Assembly: GCA_963758025.1 (NCBI GenBank) | Contig: CAVWUA010000006.1 | Span: forward strand, 248,001 to 312,000 | Source of the DNA: CAVWUA01 sp963758025 | GTDB taxonomy: Bacteria > Planctomycetota > Planctomycetia > Isosphaerales > Isosphaeraceae | DNA length: 64,000 nucleotides | Reading direction: 5' to 3' | Part shown: positions 17,451 through 27,178 of the stretch, piece by piece | Layout: each line of letters starts with the position of its first letter | Position numbering within the stretch: the first letter of the stretch is position 1 | Notes under the pieces: model-generated | What the model was told of the DNA's origin: nothing | Database searches by the model: none | Seen by the model: the letters and a program-made list of their open reading frames with translations, nothing else | Position numbers and translations under genes: made by a program

Positions 17451-19303
17451 CGTTCGGCCTCCGGGCATCTTCACCCCATCCCACAGGTCGTAAATCGCAT
17501 AACGCCGCACCACGCCGTCGCCGTCGGTGATCTCCCGCCGGTAGAGCGGGCGGCGAGCCTCCAGCCAGCGCGCCAGCCGCCGCGAGAGGGTCGGATCGAA
17601 CTCGACCGCCGTCTCGGGGACGGGGGGACACATCAACAAATGGGTGAACCCTCGCCGTCGCAAACAGGCCACGATCCGTTCGGCCGATTCGCCGTGACTT
17701 CCCAATCCCGTCCGGCGGCGGTGGGCCAGCTCCATCGTGTAGGCACGGGGGAGGTAGTACCCGCGATGGTCCTGGCCGATCAAGCGGGCGGACTCGGGCA
17801 AATGGGCGTCGATCCAGCGGCCGACGCGGTGGGTTGGCTCGTGGCGATCGAGATAGGAGGCGGCCGACTCCCGACCGAGCACCACGCCGATGCCGTGCCG
17901 GACGCGCGCGACGGCGAGCGTTGCCTCGAAGGTCAACAGCAGAGCCAGGGCCGTCACGATCAGCCGCGCGGGAAGGGTCTTGCGCATCCCACAAGGCCGA
18001 CGCCACCCACGCCGCGCCGACCGCCCAGGGGCCGACGGCGATCAGGACGAAACGCATGCTCTGACGCTGCGTTAAACAGATCAACAGGAAGGCGAACCCC
18101 AGGGCGACGATCCCCACCACGCGCCTTGGCGGACGGAGCAGGAACAGGCCGGGCAGGAATAGCAGGAAGATCGGGCCGAACTGGTGGGAAAAGCTGTCGA
18201 AACGATCGGGCTGGAGGGTCATCCAGCCCAGGGAAGTGAGCAGGTTGAGCGGCGTGACGGCCATCGGCCGCTTGATCGGGTCGAGCACGTCGTCGATCCC
18301 CGCGCCGCCGAACGTGTGACGGAAGAAGGGATAGACGGGGTTTCCGGTATGCACGAAGGCGCGGAGGTACCAGCAACCGCCGATCAAAAGAGCCGTCGTG
18401 CCGAAGATCGCGGCCGAGGCGAGGGAGGACCGCCCGCGTTGTCGGGGAATCCCGAGCATGAGCAGGGTCAGCATTCCGGTCAGCACCAGCGCCGGGTATT
18501 TCACGCCGAGGGCCAGCCCGGCGAGCGTTCCGGCCAGGGCCGCGAGCCCAGGGGTGGGGCGGTCCCGCCAGCGCATCCAGGCGAGGAGCGTCGCGTTGCC
18601 GAACGCGGCGAGGGCCACGTCGTTCAGCGGAGCGCCCATGCCGTTGGAAATCGCCGGGACCAGCAAGGCGATCGTCCCCGCCCAGCGCGCCCGATCGCCG
18701 AGCGACGGCCGCGCCAGGGCCGTCACGCTCGCGGCGAAACAGAGACCGAAAAGCCACTGTACCAGCCGGCACGCCACCGGCCCCCGGACCGCCAGGGCCA
18801 CGGCGTAGAGCATCTCCGTGACCAGCGGATAGACCGTCTCGTGCAGGTCCGGCTCGAACCGCATCGCGTGGTGCTCCAGAAAGATCTTCGGCACCTGCAG
18901 ATGGTAGCAAAGCGCATCGCCGTCGGTGACGGGCGCGAGGGCCGTCAGGAGCGTGCCGAGCAAGGTCAGCGACAGTGTACAGTCGAACAATCGACCCGCC
19001 CAACCGGCGTCGGCCAGTGCGCCACGCCCCTCGATCGGCGATCCGTTTTCCGAGCGCCCGCCAGTCCCCCACGAAGGCCCCGAGAATGAGCACCGCGCCC
19101 AATCCCGCACGGGTCAGAAGGCCGAATTCGCCGAGCCCCAGAACCGCCAGCGCGAGGCTTCCCAGGCCGAGCGGCACGGCGAAAGCGAGCGCGTCGTTGG
19201 GATGCTCGGGCGGGGGTCCGAAGCCGCGCAGGAGCCGCAGGCCGACGGCCGAGGCCCAGCAGGTCAAGAGTCCGAGGAATCCCAGGTCGAGCATCCATGC
19301 CAC
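16830..19303 (-). CDS. GT39-like integral membrane glycosyltransferase (dolichyl-phosphate-mannose type), frame broken, tail in repeats
   Basis: Starts near 19303 (MAWMLDLGFLGLLTCWASAVG). The frame changes near 19040 and again near 17990. The three pieces together give a polytopic protein of about 610 aa up to YDLWDGVKMPGG (about 17470), with the early acidic loop DALCYHLQVPKIFLEHH, a HETVYPL motif, about ten membrane helices, and a C-terminal soluble part (RESAASYLDRHEPTHRV ... GYYLPRAYT). This resembles GT39/ArnT-like enzymes that move sugars from a lipid carrier. After about 17470 the frame runs on through repeat-encoded Arg/Pro-rich sequence to a stop at 16830, so the native end is uncertain. 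It neighbours a flippase and methyltransferase, fitting envelope polysaccharide assembly. Confidence 0.72.
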
Positions 19304-19337
19304 TCCCGCAAACCGCGATTTTCCCCGACGTTTTCCG

Positions 19338-20844
19338 TTACCGACGCCGCAATCCGCCCCACTCGTACCGGCGTCCCCACGCCCAGAGGACCGGGGCCAG
19401 CCAGCAGGTCAACATCAAAATTCGGGTCGGCAGGTCGAGCCACCGCGGCAAACCCCAGCGGAAAATGCGCGATCCCCACCGCGCCGAGGCCAACCCCGAT
19501 CACACGACAACCGCACGCGGGCCAGATGGAGCAACCACGCCCGCATCCCGAGCAGCCCCGCCAGGGCCACACCACTGGTCAGCAGGGCGACAGCGGCGTA
19601 ACCGAGAGACATTCCCCACGCGACGCCGACGATCCCCGCCCGATCGGCACCGATCACTCCGGCGACAACCGCCACACCCAGGCCCAGGCAGCGTCGCCAG
19701 GCAGAGCCGGTACGGGCGGCCGATCGTGATGAGCATCTGCCGAGACGGCCAGGCCAGGCCCAGCAGAACCATCCCCGGCAGGAGCGGGCGCAACGCCGGA
19801 AGCCCCTCGGCGTAGCGGGGGAGCAACGTGCCGAGAAACGCCGGACCGACCAGGTACGCCACCGCGCTACCCGCCGCGAGGATCGGCGCCTGCGCCTCGG
19901 TCGCTCGGGCAGCCTGGCGGGCGACCTCGACCGGGTCCTTCGTGCGGCCCAGGGTCGTCTGGAAGTAGGTGTAGAGCACCGTCACGATCCGCCCGGCCAG
20001 GTCGAGGCTCCAGCTTGTTCCCATGATGGCGATCGAGTACAACCCCGCGGCCCGGGCGCCGTCGGGCAATCGCCAGAGGATCACCACGCGGTCGAGGCTC
20101 AGCAAGGCCGCGAAGGCCGCCGTGTTCGCGAAGATCGGCAGGCCGATCCGCATCAAGCGTGCCGACGGTCGGGCCATCCCACGCCCAGCCGAACCGGAGC
20201 GGGTGCCGGACCTGGAGATAGGCGATCTTCAACCCCATCAACACCCCGACCGCCGCCAGCAAGCCCCAGAACCCCGCCAGCCAGAGGCCGAGGATCACCA
20301 GAGCGGCCGACGCGAGCGATTCGAGCACGTCCAGCTCGGTCGTCAGGGCGAATTCCTGATACGCCCGCAGCACCGCGACGTGGAAGCTCATCCGGCGCTG
20401 GAGGAGGGTCAGCCCCGCGATGGCCACCAGGCCCCATGTCCACTCGGCGGCGAGCGGGTCCCCCGCCACCAGCGGCGCGCGCCACCAGGCCCAGCCCAAC
20501 AGGCCCAGGGCGTACACCAGGCAGGTCAACGTGTTGGCCGTGTAGGCGACATCCGCCAGGCGGCGGGCGTCGGCCTCGCGACCGGCGGCGCGGAGGATCG
20601 GGATCTCCTGCACGGCCCCCAGACCGACACCCAGGCTGGAGCGGTTCGTCTGGTCGAGATAGATCCGCAAGCCGGTATAGACCCCCAGCCGGGCCGGGTC
20701 GAGCCCCCAGCGCAGGGCGAGAGCCGTCAGGGTGCCGAGCACCCGTTCGAGCTGACCGCCGAGCGTCACGATCAGGCTGTCACGGACGGCGCGGCGGCCC
20801 TCGGCGCGGGGCGCGGCGACCGTCGGTCGGGTCAGGCTCGCCAT
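19338..20844 (-). CDS. Oligosaccharide flippase/polysaccharide biosynthesis membrane protein (MOP superfamily), frame broken
   Basis: Start MASLTRPTVA at 20844. The first piece (to about 20165) has helices of Wzx type (RDSLIVTLGGQLERVLGTLTAL, LGVYTGLRIYLDQTNRSSLG). The second frame (about 20165-19690) continues GLPIFANTAAFAALLSLDRV and GRIVTVLYTYFQTTLGRTKD. A third (about 19690-19510) gives VVAGVIGADRAGIVGVAWGM. The last part, in yet another frame, ends with RWLDLPTRILMLTCWLAPVL and a basic tail, stopping at 19338. Together these give roughly 500 aa, normal for a flippase, which moves lipid-linked sugars across the inner membrane. It overlaps the methyltransferase stop by 13 bases and is followed 35 bases later by the GT39-like gene. 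Confidence 0.75.
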
Positions 20845-21567
20845 CGCTCAGCCACGCAGAACTGCGACGCCGACGCCAGGGGGTCGTCGCCGATCGGGAT
20901 CGGCCCGGCCTCGGCCAGCGGGATGCCCTGCTGGCGATACCAGGCGGCCGTGTCGTAACCGTAGCGGTTGTAAGAGAGATCGGTGTCCTCATTGTGCGCC
21001 GCCCAGCGCCGGGCGACGCGGAGCACCTCGCGGCGCATCTGCTCGGCAACCGCGGGCGGATTGTGCAGGATGACCGCCGAGGTCAGCACGAGGTCGAACG
21101 CGCCATCCGGGAACGGCAAGGCCGCCCCCGAGGCCAGAACGAGGTCGATCCGGTCGAGCCCGCCGAGATACGCCCGGCCCCGTTCGAGCTGCGACGGGCT
21201 GAAATCGACCCCCGTCATCGGCACGTCGAGACATTCCCGCAACGACCGTAATTGTTTGCCGTAGCCGCAGCCGATCTCCAGGATCGACGTCGGGCGGTAC
21301 GACGCGATCCGCGCGGCCATCCACTGCGAACGCGCCGTCGCGGGCCGGCTGGTCCTCCTGCTCGCGGAAGTAGTCCTCTCCGCCGCGGAGGGTCCAGTAT
21401 TCGCGTGGGTCGGCATAGAGGAGCCGCCGCTTCAGGCCGGGCCAGCGGCCGAGCGTGCGGCGAAACGCCTTGTGCAGCGTGTAGCGGGTGCCCCGGGATC
21501 GCCAGGCGGACCAGGCCCGGACGGGCAACACGGCGGTCTGGGTCGGGGCGAGTGTCGGGTCCAACAC
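20832..21567 (-). CDS. Class I SAM-dependent methyltransferase, frame broken once
   Basis: N-terminal part (MLDPTLAPTQ ... REYWTLRGGEDYFREQ) in one frame; near 21340 the frame shifts to the one carrying the Rossmann core: SILEIGCGYGKQLRSL (motif I, SAM binding), GVDFSPSQLERG (motif II) and DGAFDLVLTSAVILH (motif IV). Combined length about 240 aa. No domain shows the methyl acceptor. As first gene of a run with a flippase and a GT39-like enzyme, it may modify a surface polysaccharide or its lipid carrier; this is inference from position. Confidence 0.78.
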
Positions 21568-21877
21568 GCGGGGGGCCTCCGGGCCTGTTCGCGTGTCTGT
21601 CGCAGGCCCACGGTGAGATTCGACCAGTAGATAGATCGGGAGTACGTCGTGCCGACGATCGATCGACGCGAGGTGTCAGGTCATCGGTGGTTGCGCGGCG
21701 GGAGTTTACGGGTCGGGCGGGATTCGGTCAAGCCGAGACATCCCCCGAGGATGCCCGCGCGGAACAGAACCCGCGAGGTCGATTTGCGAGCCTTCTCAAC
21801 GCGGATTATAATGGATGTATGATGCAGCCGTTTTCGCGTCATCATTGCATTTTGTCCGAAGGCGGAGGTCCCTCGGC
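21568..21877. other. Divergent intergenic region with no recognised feature
   Basis: 310 bases between the methyltransferase operon (minus) and the DUF2617 gene (plus). It should contain promoters for both sides, but I see no convincing -35/-10 pair, RNA gene or repeat. Confidence 0.5.
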
Positions 21878-22438
21878 ATGGGTGTTAGTTCGGGACGGTC
21901 ACGGGTTGCCGACCTGTCTTACCAGATCTTCGGGCGCGTCCTGCACCCGGACTGGTTCGCGGTGCGTCGGCATCGCCGCTATTCGCAAGCGGCCTGGGAG
22001 GCCGATGTGCGGATCATTGAGGGGGGGCACGCCATCATCTGGAACGCCGGGGGCGTCCGGTTGAGCGAGGTGCTGGCGGGGCCGGAAACTCGCCTCCCCG
22101 AACCGGGTTTGCTCTACCACGCGACGCTCCGGCACGAGCAATCGACCGCACTACGCCCCGGGGAACAGACGGAGTACCAGACCTGCTTCGCGGTCGAGCG
22201 GATCGACGCCCAGATCTTCGCCCACCTGAGCGACGAGCTGTTGCTCGACGCCTCCCGAGAGGGCCTCTTCCACCGCTTCCGGCCCACGAACCGGATGGTC
22301 TCCGCGCCTCTGAGCCGGATCTACGTTGATGTCCGGTCCGCCGGGCTTTCGGTGCAATGCTTCCACACGTTCCCCGACGAACGGGCGATCGTGCGGACCC
22401 AATCCCTGTTCGAGGTACGTCCCGCCCTGCCCCGCTGA
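21878..22438 (+). CDS. DUF2617 family protein
   Basis: 186 aa. I start at MGVSSGRSRVADLSYQIFGR because GGCGGAGG lies seven bases ahead, and because homologous sequence appears to begin there. Features: LSYQIFGRVLHPDWF at the N-terminus, then ADVRIIEGGHAIIW, and a closing VQCFHTFPDERAIVRTQSLFE. This matches my memory of DUF2617, a family frequent in planctomycetes with no known function. No signal peptide, so probably cytoplasmic. Stand-alone gene. Confidence 0.8.
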   Translation: MGVSSGRSRVADLSYQIFGRVLHPDWFAVRRHRRYSQAAWEADVRIIEGGHAIIWNAGGVRLSEVLAGPETRLPEPGLLYHATLRHEQSTALRPGEQTEYQTCFAVERIDAQIFAHLSDELLLDASREGLFHRFRPTNRMVSAPLSRIYVDVRSAGLSVQCFHTFPDERAIVRTQSLFEVRPALPR

Positions 22439-22608
22439 CTTGACAACGGTGTGGCGTCGGTCATATTGAAGTCTGTATCTCGCTTCGTCTCGTCTACCTC
22501 TCCGGGACGTGACATTCAGGTCGCGAGGTTACTCCGCCCATTCCTCACCGATCGACGCCGCTCACTGGGCTACGCTGCCTTTCATTGAACACCTGGGATT
22601 CACTCACC

Positions 22609-24161
22609 ATGCGTCCGATCTCCCTGGTCCTGGCTCTCAGCCTGGGACTGTTCGCGCCTTGCCTGGCCGACGACGGCTCCCTCGACCACGCCGCTCCCTT
22701 TCTCGCCCCGAACTTCCGCACGCACGTCGCCGCGCTGGCGTCGGATGACCTGAACGGCCGCGCCCTGGGCTCGGAAGGGGCCGAACAAGCCGCCGCGTAC
22801 ATCGCCGATCAGTTCGCCGCGCTCCAGCTCGTCCCCCTGGGCGACGACGGGACGTTCATCCAGTCATTCCGGGTGGACGACCGCCTGCCCGCGCGGAACG
22901 TCCTGGGCAAGGTTCCCGGTCGTGGAGATCTGGCCTCTCATTGCGTGATCGTCTCGGCCCATTACGACCATCTCGGCGTCGTCTCGGACGATCAGGCGGA
23001 GGATGTCATCTTCAACGGGGCGGACGATAACGCGTCAGGCATCTCCGCCATGCTCCTGATCGCCGAGGCCCTGATCCGCGACCGCGAGGCCCTGCCCCCC
23101 TCGCACCGGACGGTCGTTTTCGCGGCGTTCGATGCCGAGGAAGCGGGCTTGCTCGGCGCTCGCCACTATACGGAGGACCCGCCGATCCCGCTCGCGGCGA
23201 CCTCCACCGTCCTGAACTTCGACATGGTGGGACGGCTCCGGGGAGGCAAGCTGTACGCGGGAGACGCCCCCACGAGCCCGCTCTTCCCGGAATGGCTGGG
23301 GGAGCTGGCGCCTCGTTTCGGGCTGGCGATCGAGGACCGGTTCGGCGGTGTGAATCGGAGCGATCAGGCCCCCTTCCTCGAAGAAGGCATCCCCGGCATC
23401 CATTTCAACACCGGGATTCACCCCGAGTACCACCACGTGACCGACGAGGTCGAGACCGTGGACCACGACGGCGGGCGCGGATTTCCCGGTTCGGATACGC
23501 GATGCTCCGCCGCGTTATGGAGTACTCCGGCCCGTTGCCTTACCAGAAGCTCGATCCGGTTTACGACGTCGATCATGCCCTGAAACTCGCGAGGCATCTC
23601 GGCGTGATCCCGAACGTGGCGGCGCAGGAAGGGCGTTACCCGCAGATTCTGGCGGTCCTGCCGGGCAGCCTCGCCGCACGGAGCGGTCTGAGGTCCGGCG
23701 ACCGGATCAAAGCCTTCAACGGCGCGAGCTTCGCGCGCGTCGAGGACGCCCTGAACGTCTTCTCGCAACTCCGATTCGAGAACGGTCTGCGCCTCACCGT
23801 CCTGCGTGGCGACCGCGAGGTGGAGATCGAGGCCCCCGCCGAGGCGTTCGCCAACCTGACCGGCCCCAAGGTCGAGCCAGCCGAGGACGGTCGTTTCGCC
23901 GTGACGTTCCAGTTCCGGGCGCCCGATGCCCAGGCTGTTTATCTGGCCGGGACCTTCAACGACTGGAAGCCCGACGCCCGGAAGATGGACGGGCCCGACG
24001 CTCAAGGACGGTTCACGGCCACGCTCGAACTGCCCCCGGGCACCTACGAGTACAAGTTCGTCATCAACGGCGAGGACTGGCGCAGCGACCCGAATAACCT
24101 TCACGAGGTCGGCTTCTATAACAACAGTGTCGTCTGGGTTGGCAGCCGCCCGATACGCTAG
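22609..24161 (+). CDS. Secreted M28 aminopeptidase with PDZ and glycogen-binding (CBM48/AMPK-type) domains, frame broken once
   Basis: Signal peptide MRPISLVLALSLGLFAPCLA. The M28 zinc peptidase core holds all expected ligands: SAHYDHLG (His), GADDNASG (Asp), EEAGLLGA (catalytic Glu and ligand Glu), NFDMVG (Asp) and HPEYHHVTDE (His). Near 23485 one base seems missing; the other frame continues with YAMLRRVMEYSG, then a PDZ domain (LPGSLAARSGLRSGDRIKAF ... VLRGDREVEIE). The last ~85 residues are an AMPK-type glycogen-binding module: AVYLAGTFNDWKPDARKMDG, LPPGTYEYKFVINGEDW and DPNN. Total about 515 aa. A peptidase joined to a carbohydrate-binding module is unusual and suggests action at a polysaccharide surface. 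Confidence 0.83.
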
Positions 24162-24437
24162 TGCGGGCGGACCAGCGAGATCGTGGTGCTCACGGGCTGA
24201 CGACGTGAACCGTTGGAATCGGCAGGTCCGGCATGCGCCGCGGTTTGGGGCCGGGTTCGCCCCGGAATGACCCAAGTCGCGCGCGGGCCGGGCCGATGTC
24301 CAACAAGGAATACAAGCCGGTCCTCCCCCCGCCGGATTTCCTTTTGAAACCCGTCAACGCGCTGTCGCCCGCGCGACGCGGGGGATGGGGCCTTACGTTC
24401 CCTTTGACGCCCCCGGCGCCAACCCGGTGAGTCCACC

Positions 24438-25799
24438 ATGAACCGATCCGATCGACGTCGAACCCGAGCGTTCCAGCCTCTGGCCGAGGCGTGCGAGAAT
24501 CGGCAATTGCTCAGCGCCGCCCCGCTCTTCGGTCATTTTCCGCGGGCACGCGGTCCGCTTTTCGAAGTGGGATACTACCACCCGGTTCGGCCGAATACTC
24601 CAGTGCTACCCTTTGGTTCGGCGGCCGATGTCGCCACCTACATTGATCCCACGGCGGGGATCTTCGAGGGGAACCGGATCGCGCTCAGCACGAAGACCTT
24701 CGTCGCCCCATACGTCGCGATGAATGCCGCGCGGGGGTTCATCAAGATCGGCCAGGGCTCGGCGATCCAGGATAGTGCCCAGATTCTTGGCAATCCACAG
24801 CACCAGTTCGGATCGCCCGGCGTGCAGATCGGCGACGCGACCGTGATCGGCTTCGGCGCCAACGTACTCGGTCCGGCCACCGTCGGCGGTTACGGCGCGG
24901 CCGCGGCACCGACGTATGTCGGCCCGAATGCCTTGATCGAGGGGGCGACGATCCAGCCCGGCGCGTTCGTCTCGGCCCTGGCGCGGGTCGGCCCCGGCGT
25001 GACCGTGCCGTCCGGCATCCGTGTGCTGCCGGGCGCCAACGTGACCAGCGACGCCGAAGCCTCCAACCCAGCACTCGGGAAGGTCGTCCCGGTCACGGCG
25101 ACGGACATCGAATTCGTCCAGAACACGCTTGCCGAGAGCGCCGCGCTGGCCACGGGATACACGGAGCTCTACGAGGAGAACCCGGCGACGGGCATCTCCC
25201 CGGCTGTCGAGGACCGGATCTTCCCGACTCTCGAACCCCGTCCCGAGACGTTCTACCAGGGCAACCTCGCCGCCGTGACCGGGGCGAACCTGGAACCGAT
25301 TTCGAAGTTCGAGACGGACAAGGTCGCGCCGGCGTTCATCGGGCCTCGCGGTTTTCCCGTACAGGCGATCCTGCCGTCGTTCCCGGCGCGGATTGCCGGC
25401 GGAGCGGTGTTCGGATTCCGTGCCGGTCAGGTTGGCCATCGTCTCGGCTTGCGTAACTCGATCCGCGCGGACCTCGGTCAGAACATCGCCGTCGGTTCCA
25501 TCGCCGGGACCGGCCGCAACGTGACGATCCACGCCGCCGAGAAGGGGGCCGTCGCCATCGGTGAGAACTTCCTTGCCGACAGCGGCGCCGTCGTTTACGG
25601 CGGCCTCGGTACGCCGACCGGCCTCGGCGACAACGTCCGCCTCGGCGCGGGGGCCGTGGTCATGTCCTCGACCCTCGGCAGCAATGTGACGATCGGCCCC
25701 CGGTCGTACATCGCCAACTCGACCGTCGCCCCCGGCACGACCATCCCGGCGGGGATGATTCTTGTCAACGACACGGTGCTCGGCGGGGTTCAATGGTGA
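24438..25799 (+). CDS. Secreted left-handed beta-helix (hexapeptide repeat) protein, carbonic-anhydrase/acyltransferase-like, with LEPR-XLL-type N-terminus
   Basis: 453 aa. N-terminus RSDRRRTRAFQPLAEACENR followed by QLLSAAP resembles the LEPR-XLL leader that many planctomycete surface proteins carry. The rest shows repeated hexapeptides of the left-handed beta-helix type in two blocks (about residues 95-195 and 345-450), such as VQIGDATVIGFGANVLGPA and NVTIGPRSYIANSTVAPG. The fold is used by gamma-carbonic anhydrases and acyltransferases. I do not see the three-His zinc site of gamma-carbonic anhydrases, so enzymatic function is doubtful and a structural role is possible. A strong hairpin follows the stop. 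Confidence 0.78.
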   Translation: MNRSDRRRTRAFQPLAEACENRQLLSAAPLFGHFPRARGPLFEVGYYHPVRPNTPVLPFGSAADVATYIDPTAGIFEGNRIALSTKTFVAPYVAMNAARGFIKIGQGSAIQDSAQILGNPQHQFGSPGVQIGDATVIGFGANVLGPATVGGYGAAAAPTYVGPNALIEGATIQPGAFVSALARVGPGVTVPSGIRVLPGANVTSDAEASNPALGKVVPVTATDIEFVQNTLAESAALATGYTELYEENPATGISPAVEDRIFPTLEPRPETFYQGNLAAVTGANLEPISKFETDKVAPAFIGPRGFPVQAILPSFPARIAGGAVFGFRAGQVGHRLGLRNSIRADLGQNIAVGSIAGTGRNVTIHAAEKGAVAIGENFLADSGAVVYGGLGTPTGLGDNVRLGAGAVVMSSTLGSNVTIGPRSYIANSTVAPGTTIPAGMILVNDTVLGGVQW

Positions 25800-25810
25800 T
25801 CGAGCGACGA

Positions 25811-25860
25811 GATGGCTGATGGCTGAAGAAGGGAATCCTTCGGTTCAGCCATCAGCCATC
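25811..25860. terminator. Long inverted repeat between convergent genes, probable bidirectional terminator
   Basis: Arms GATGGCTGATGGCTGAA (25811-25827) and its exact complement (25844-25860), with an inner GAAGG/CCTTC extension. It lies between the plus-strand beta-helix gene and the minus-strand oxidoreductase. The same GATGGCTGATGG/ATCAGCC words recur near 34030-34200, so it is also a repeat-family member. Confidence 0.55.
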
Positions 25861-25888
25861 GTCTCCTCAACCTTCCTCAATCATTCTC

Positions 25889-27178
25889 TCAGCCAACGTC
25901 GAGCGACCAGGGGGAACGGTACGGACGCTGGAGCATCGCGGCGGCCTCTGGGTCGCCGATAATCTCCTGCTTGACCGGGTCCCAGGTCAGTTTGTGGCCC
26001 GTCCGCACGGCAATGTTACCGAGGTGGCAAACCGTCGCCGAACGATGGCCGATGGCCACATCGCAGATTGGCAACTCGCGGCTCTTGATGCAGTCGAGCC
26101 AGTTCTGGTGGTGGTTCTTGCTGACGTACAGATGCACGTCATCGGGGCCAATCGTCTCCTGGACGATCTCCTCGGGATCGGAGGAGAGCTTGCCGCGATC
26201 GACGTGCAGCGTGCCCTTCTCTCCCTCGAACGTCACGCCACCCGGCGCACCGGTACCCTGCTCGCAGAGGACGGTCACGCCATCGTCATAGGTATAGACG
26301 ACGCGGCTGGTCATCGGAACTTCATACCAGCCCTTCGGGTGGAACGTGGCGGTGGCCTCGATGGCGACCGGGCCGGAATCGTCGCGACCGAGGCCCCACT
26401 GGGCGATGTCCAGATGGTGCGCGCCGAAGTTCGTCATCTGACCGCCGGAGTAGTCCCAGAAGAACCGGAAGAGGTAGTGGACGTGCTTCGGGTTGTACGG
26501 CACCTTCGGCGCGGGGCCGAGCCAGAAGTTGTAATCCAGCTCGGGCGGCGGTGTGGTGTCGGGCACGGCGGGGCCGTCGAAGTTGACACCGGGCAGGCCC
26601 ACGCGCACGGCCCTGATCTTGCCGAGCTTGCCGCTGCGAACGAGTTCGCACGCCTTGCGGAACTTGTCGTCGGATCGCTGCTGGCTGCCGGTCTGAACGA
26701 TCCGCTTGTGCCGCCGCGCGGCCTCGACCATCGTCTTGCCCTCGGCGATGGTCAGGCTCAGAGGTTTCTCGCAGTAAACGTCCTTGCCCGCCTTGCACGC
26801 ATCGACCGTCGCCAGAGCGTGCCAGTGGTCGGGCGTGGTGACGACGACGGCATCCACGTCCTTGCTGTCGAGCAGCTTGCGGTAATCGTCATACGCGGCG
26901 ATGGAGTGCCCGGTTCCCTTCTCGGCCAGCTCTTTCGCCTTGGCGAGCACGTCCTTGTCCACGTCGCAGACGGCGACGGTGTGCTTCATCAGGGCCTTGA
27001 GGTTGTTCGTCCCCTGGTTGCGCACGCCGATATGCCCGACCCGGATCGCCTCGTTCGCGCCGAAGGCCGAGGCGGGGATGATTGTCGGGAAGCCCGCCAC
27101 GAGGGCCGCGCCGCCGACCCCTTTGAGGAAGCCGCGACGGTGAATGGAGCGGTTCTCGCTTGTCATGGTGTCACTCAT
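25889..27178 (-). CDS. Tat-exported Gfo/Idh/MocA family oxidoreductase
   Basis: 429 aa. A twin-arginine signal is plain (HRRGFLKGVGGAALVAGFP), so the folded, NAD(P)-bound protein is exported. The Rossmann loop is IRVGHIGVRNQGTNN, with VAVCDVD as the second strand, and CEKPLSL is the family's EKP motif. The C-terminal domain has NFGAHHLDIAQWGLG, carrying the usual catalytic His pair. The start ATG overlaps the stop of the DUF1080 gene upstream by four bases, so the two are one operon. Such pairs are common in planctomycetes and fit oxidation and cleavage of sugars through 3-keto intermediates; the exact substrate is unknown. Confidence 0.92.
   Translation of the reverse strand: MSDTMTSENRSIHRRGFLKGVGGAALVAGFPTIIPASAFGANEAIRVGHIGVRNQGTNNLKALMKHTVAVCDVDKDVLAKAKELAEKGTGHSIAAYDDYRKLLDSKDVDAVVVTTPDHWHALATVDACKAGKDVYCEKPLSLTIAEGKTMVEAARRHKRIVQTGSQQRSDDKFRKACELVRSGKLGKIRAVRVGLPGVNFDGPAVPDTTPPPELDYNFWLGPAPKVPYNPKHVHYLFRFFWDYSGGQMTNFGAHHLDIAQWGLGRDDSGPVAIEATATFHPKGWYEVPMTSRVVYTYDDGVTVLCEQGTGAPGGVTFEGEKGTLHVDRGKLSSDPEEIVQETIGPDDVHLYVSKNHHQNWLDCIKSRELPICDVAIGHRSATVCHLGNIAVRTGHKLTWDPVKQEIIGDPEAAAMLQRPYRSPWSLDVG

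Noticed and set aside
16555..17530. Several ORFs inside the repeat island as novel proteins
   Set aside because: They are translations of palindromic repeats, recur with the repeats, and lack start signals.
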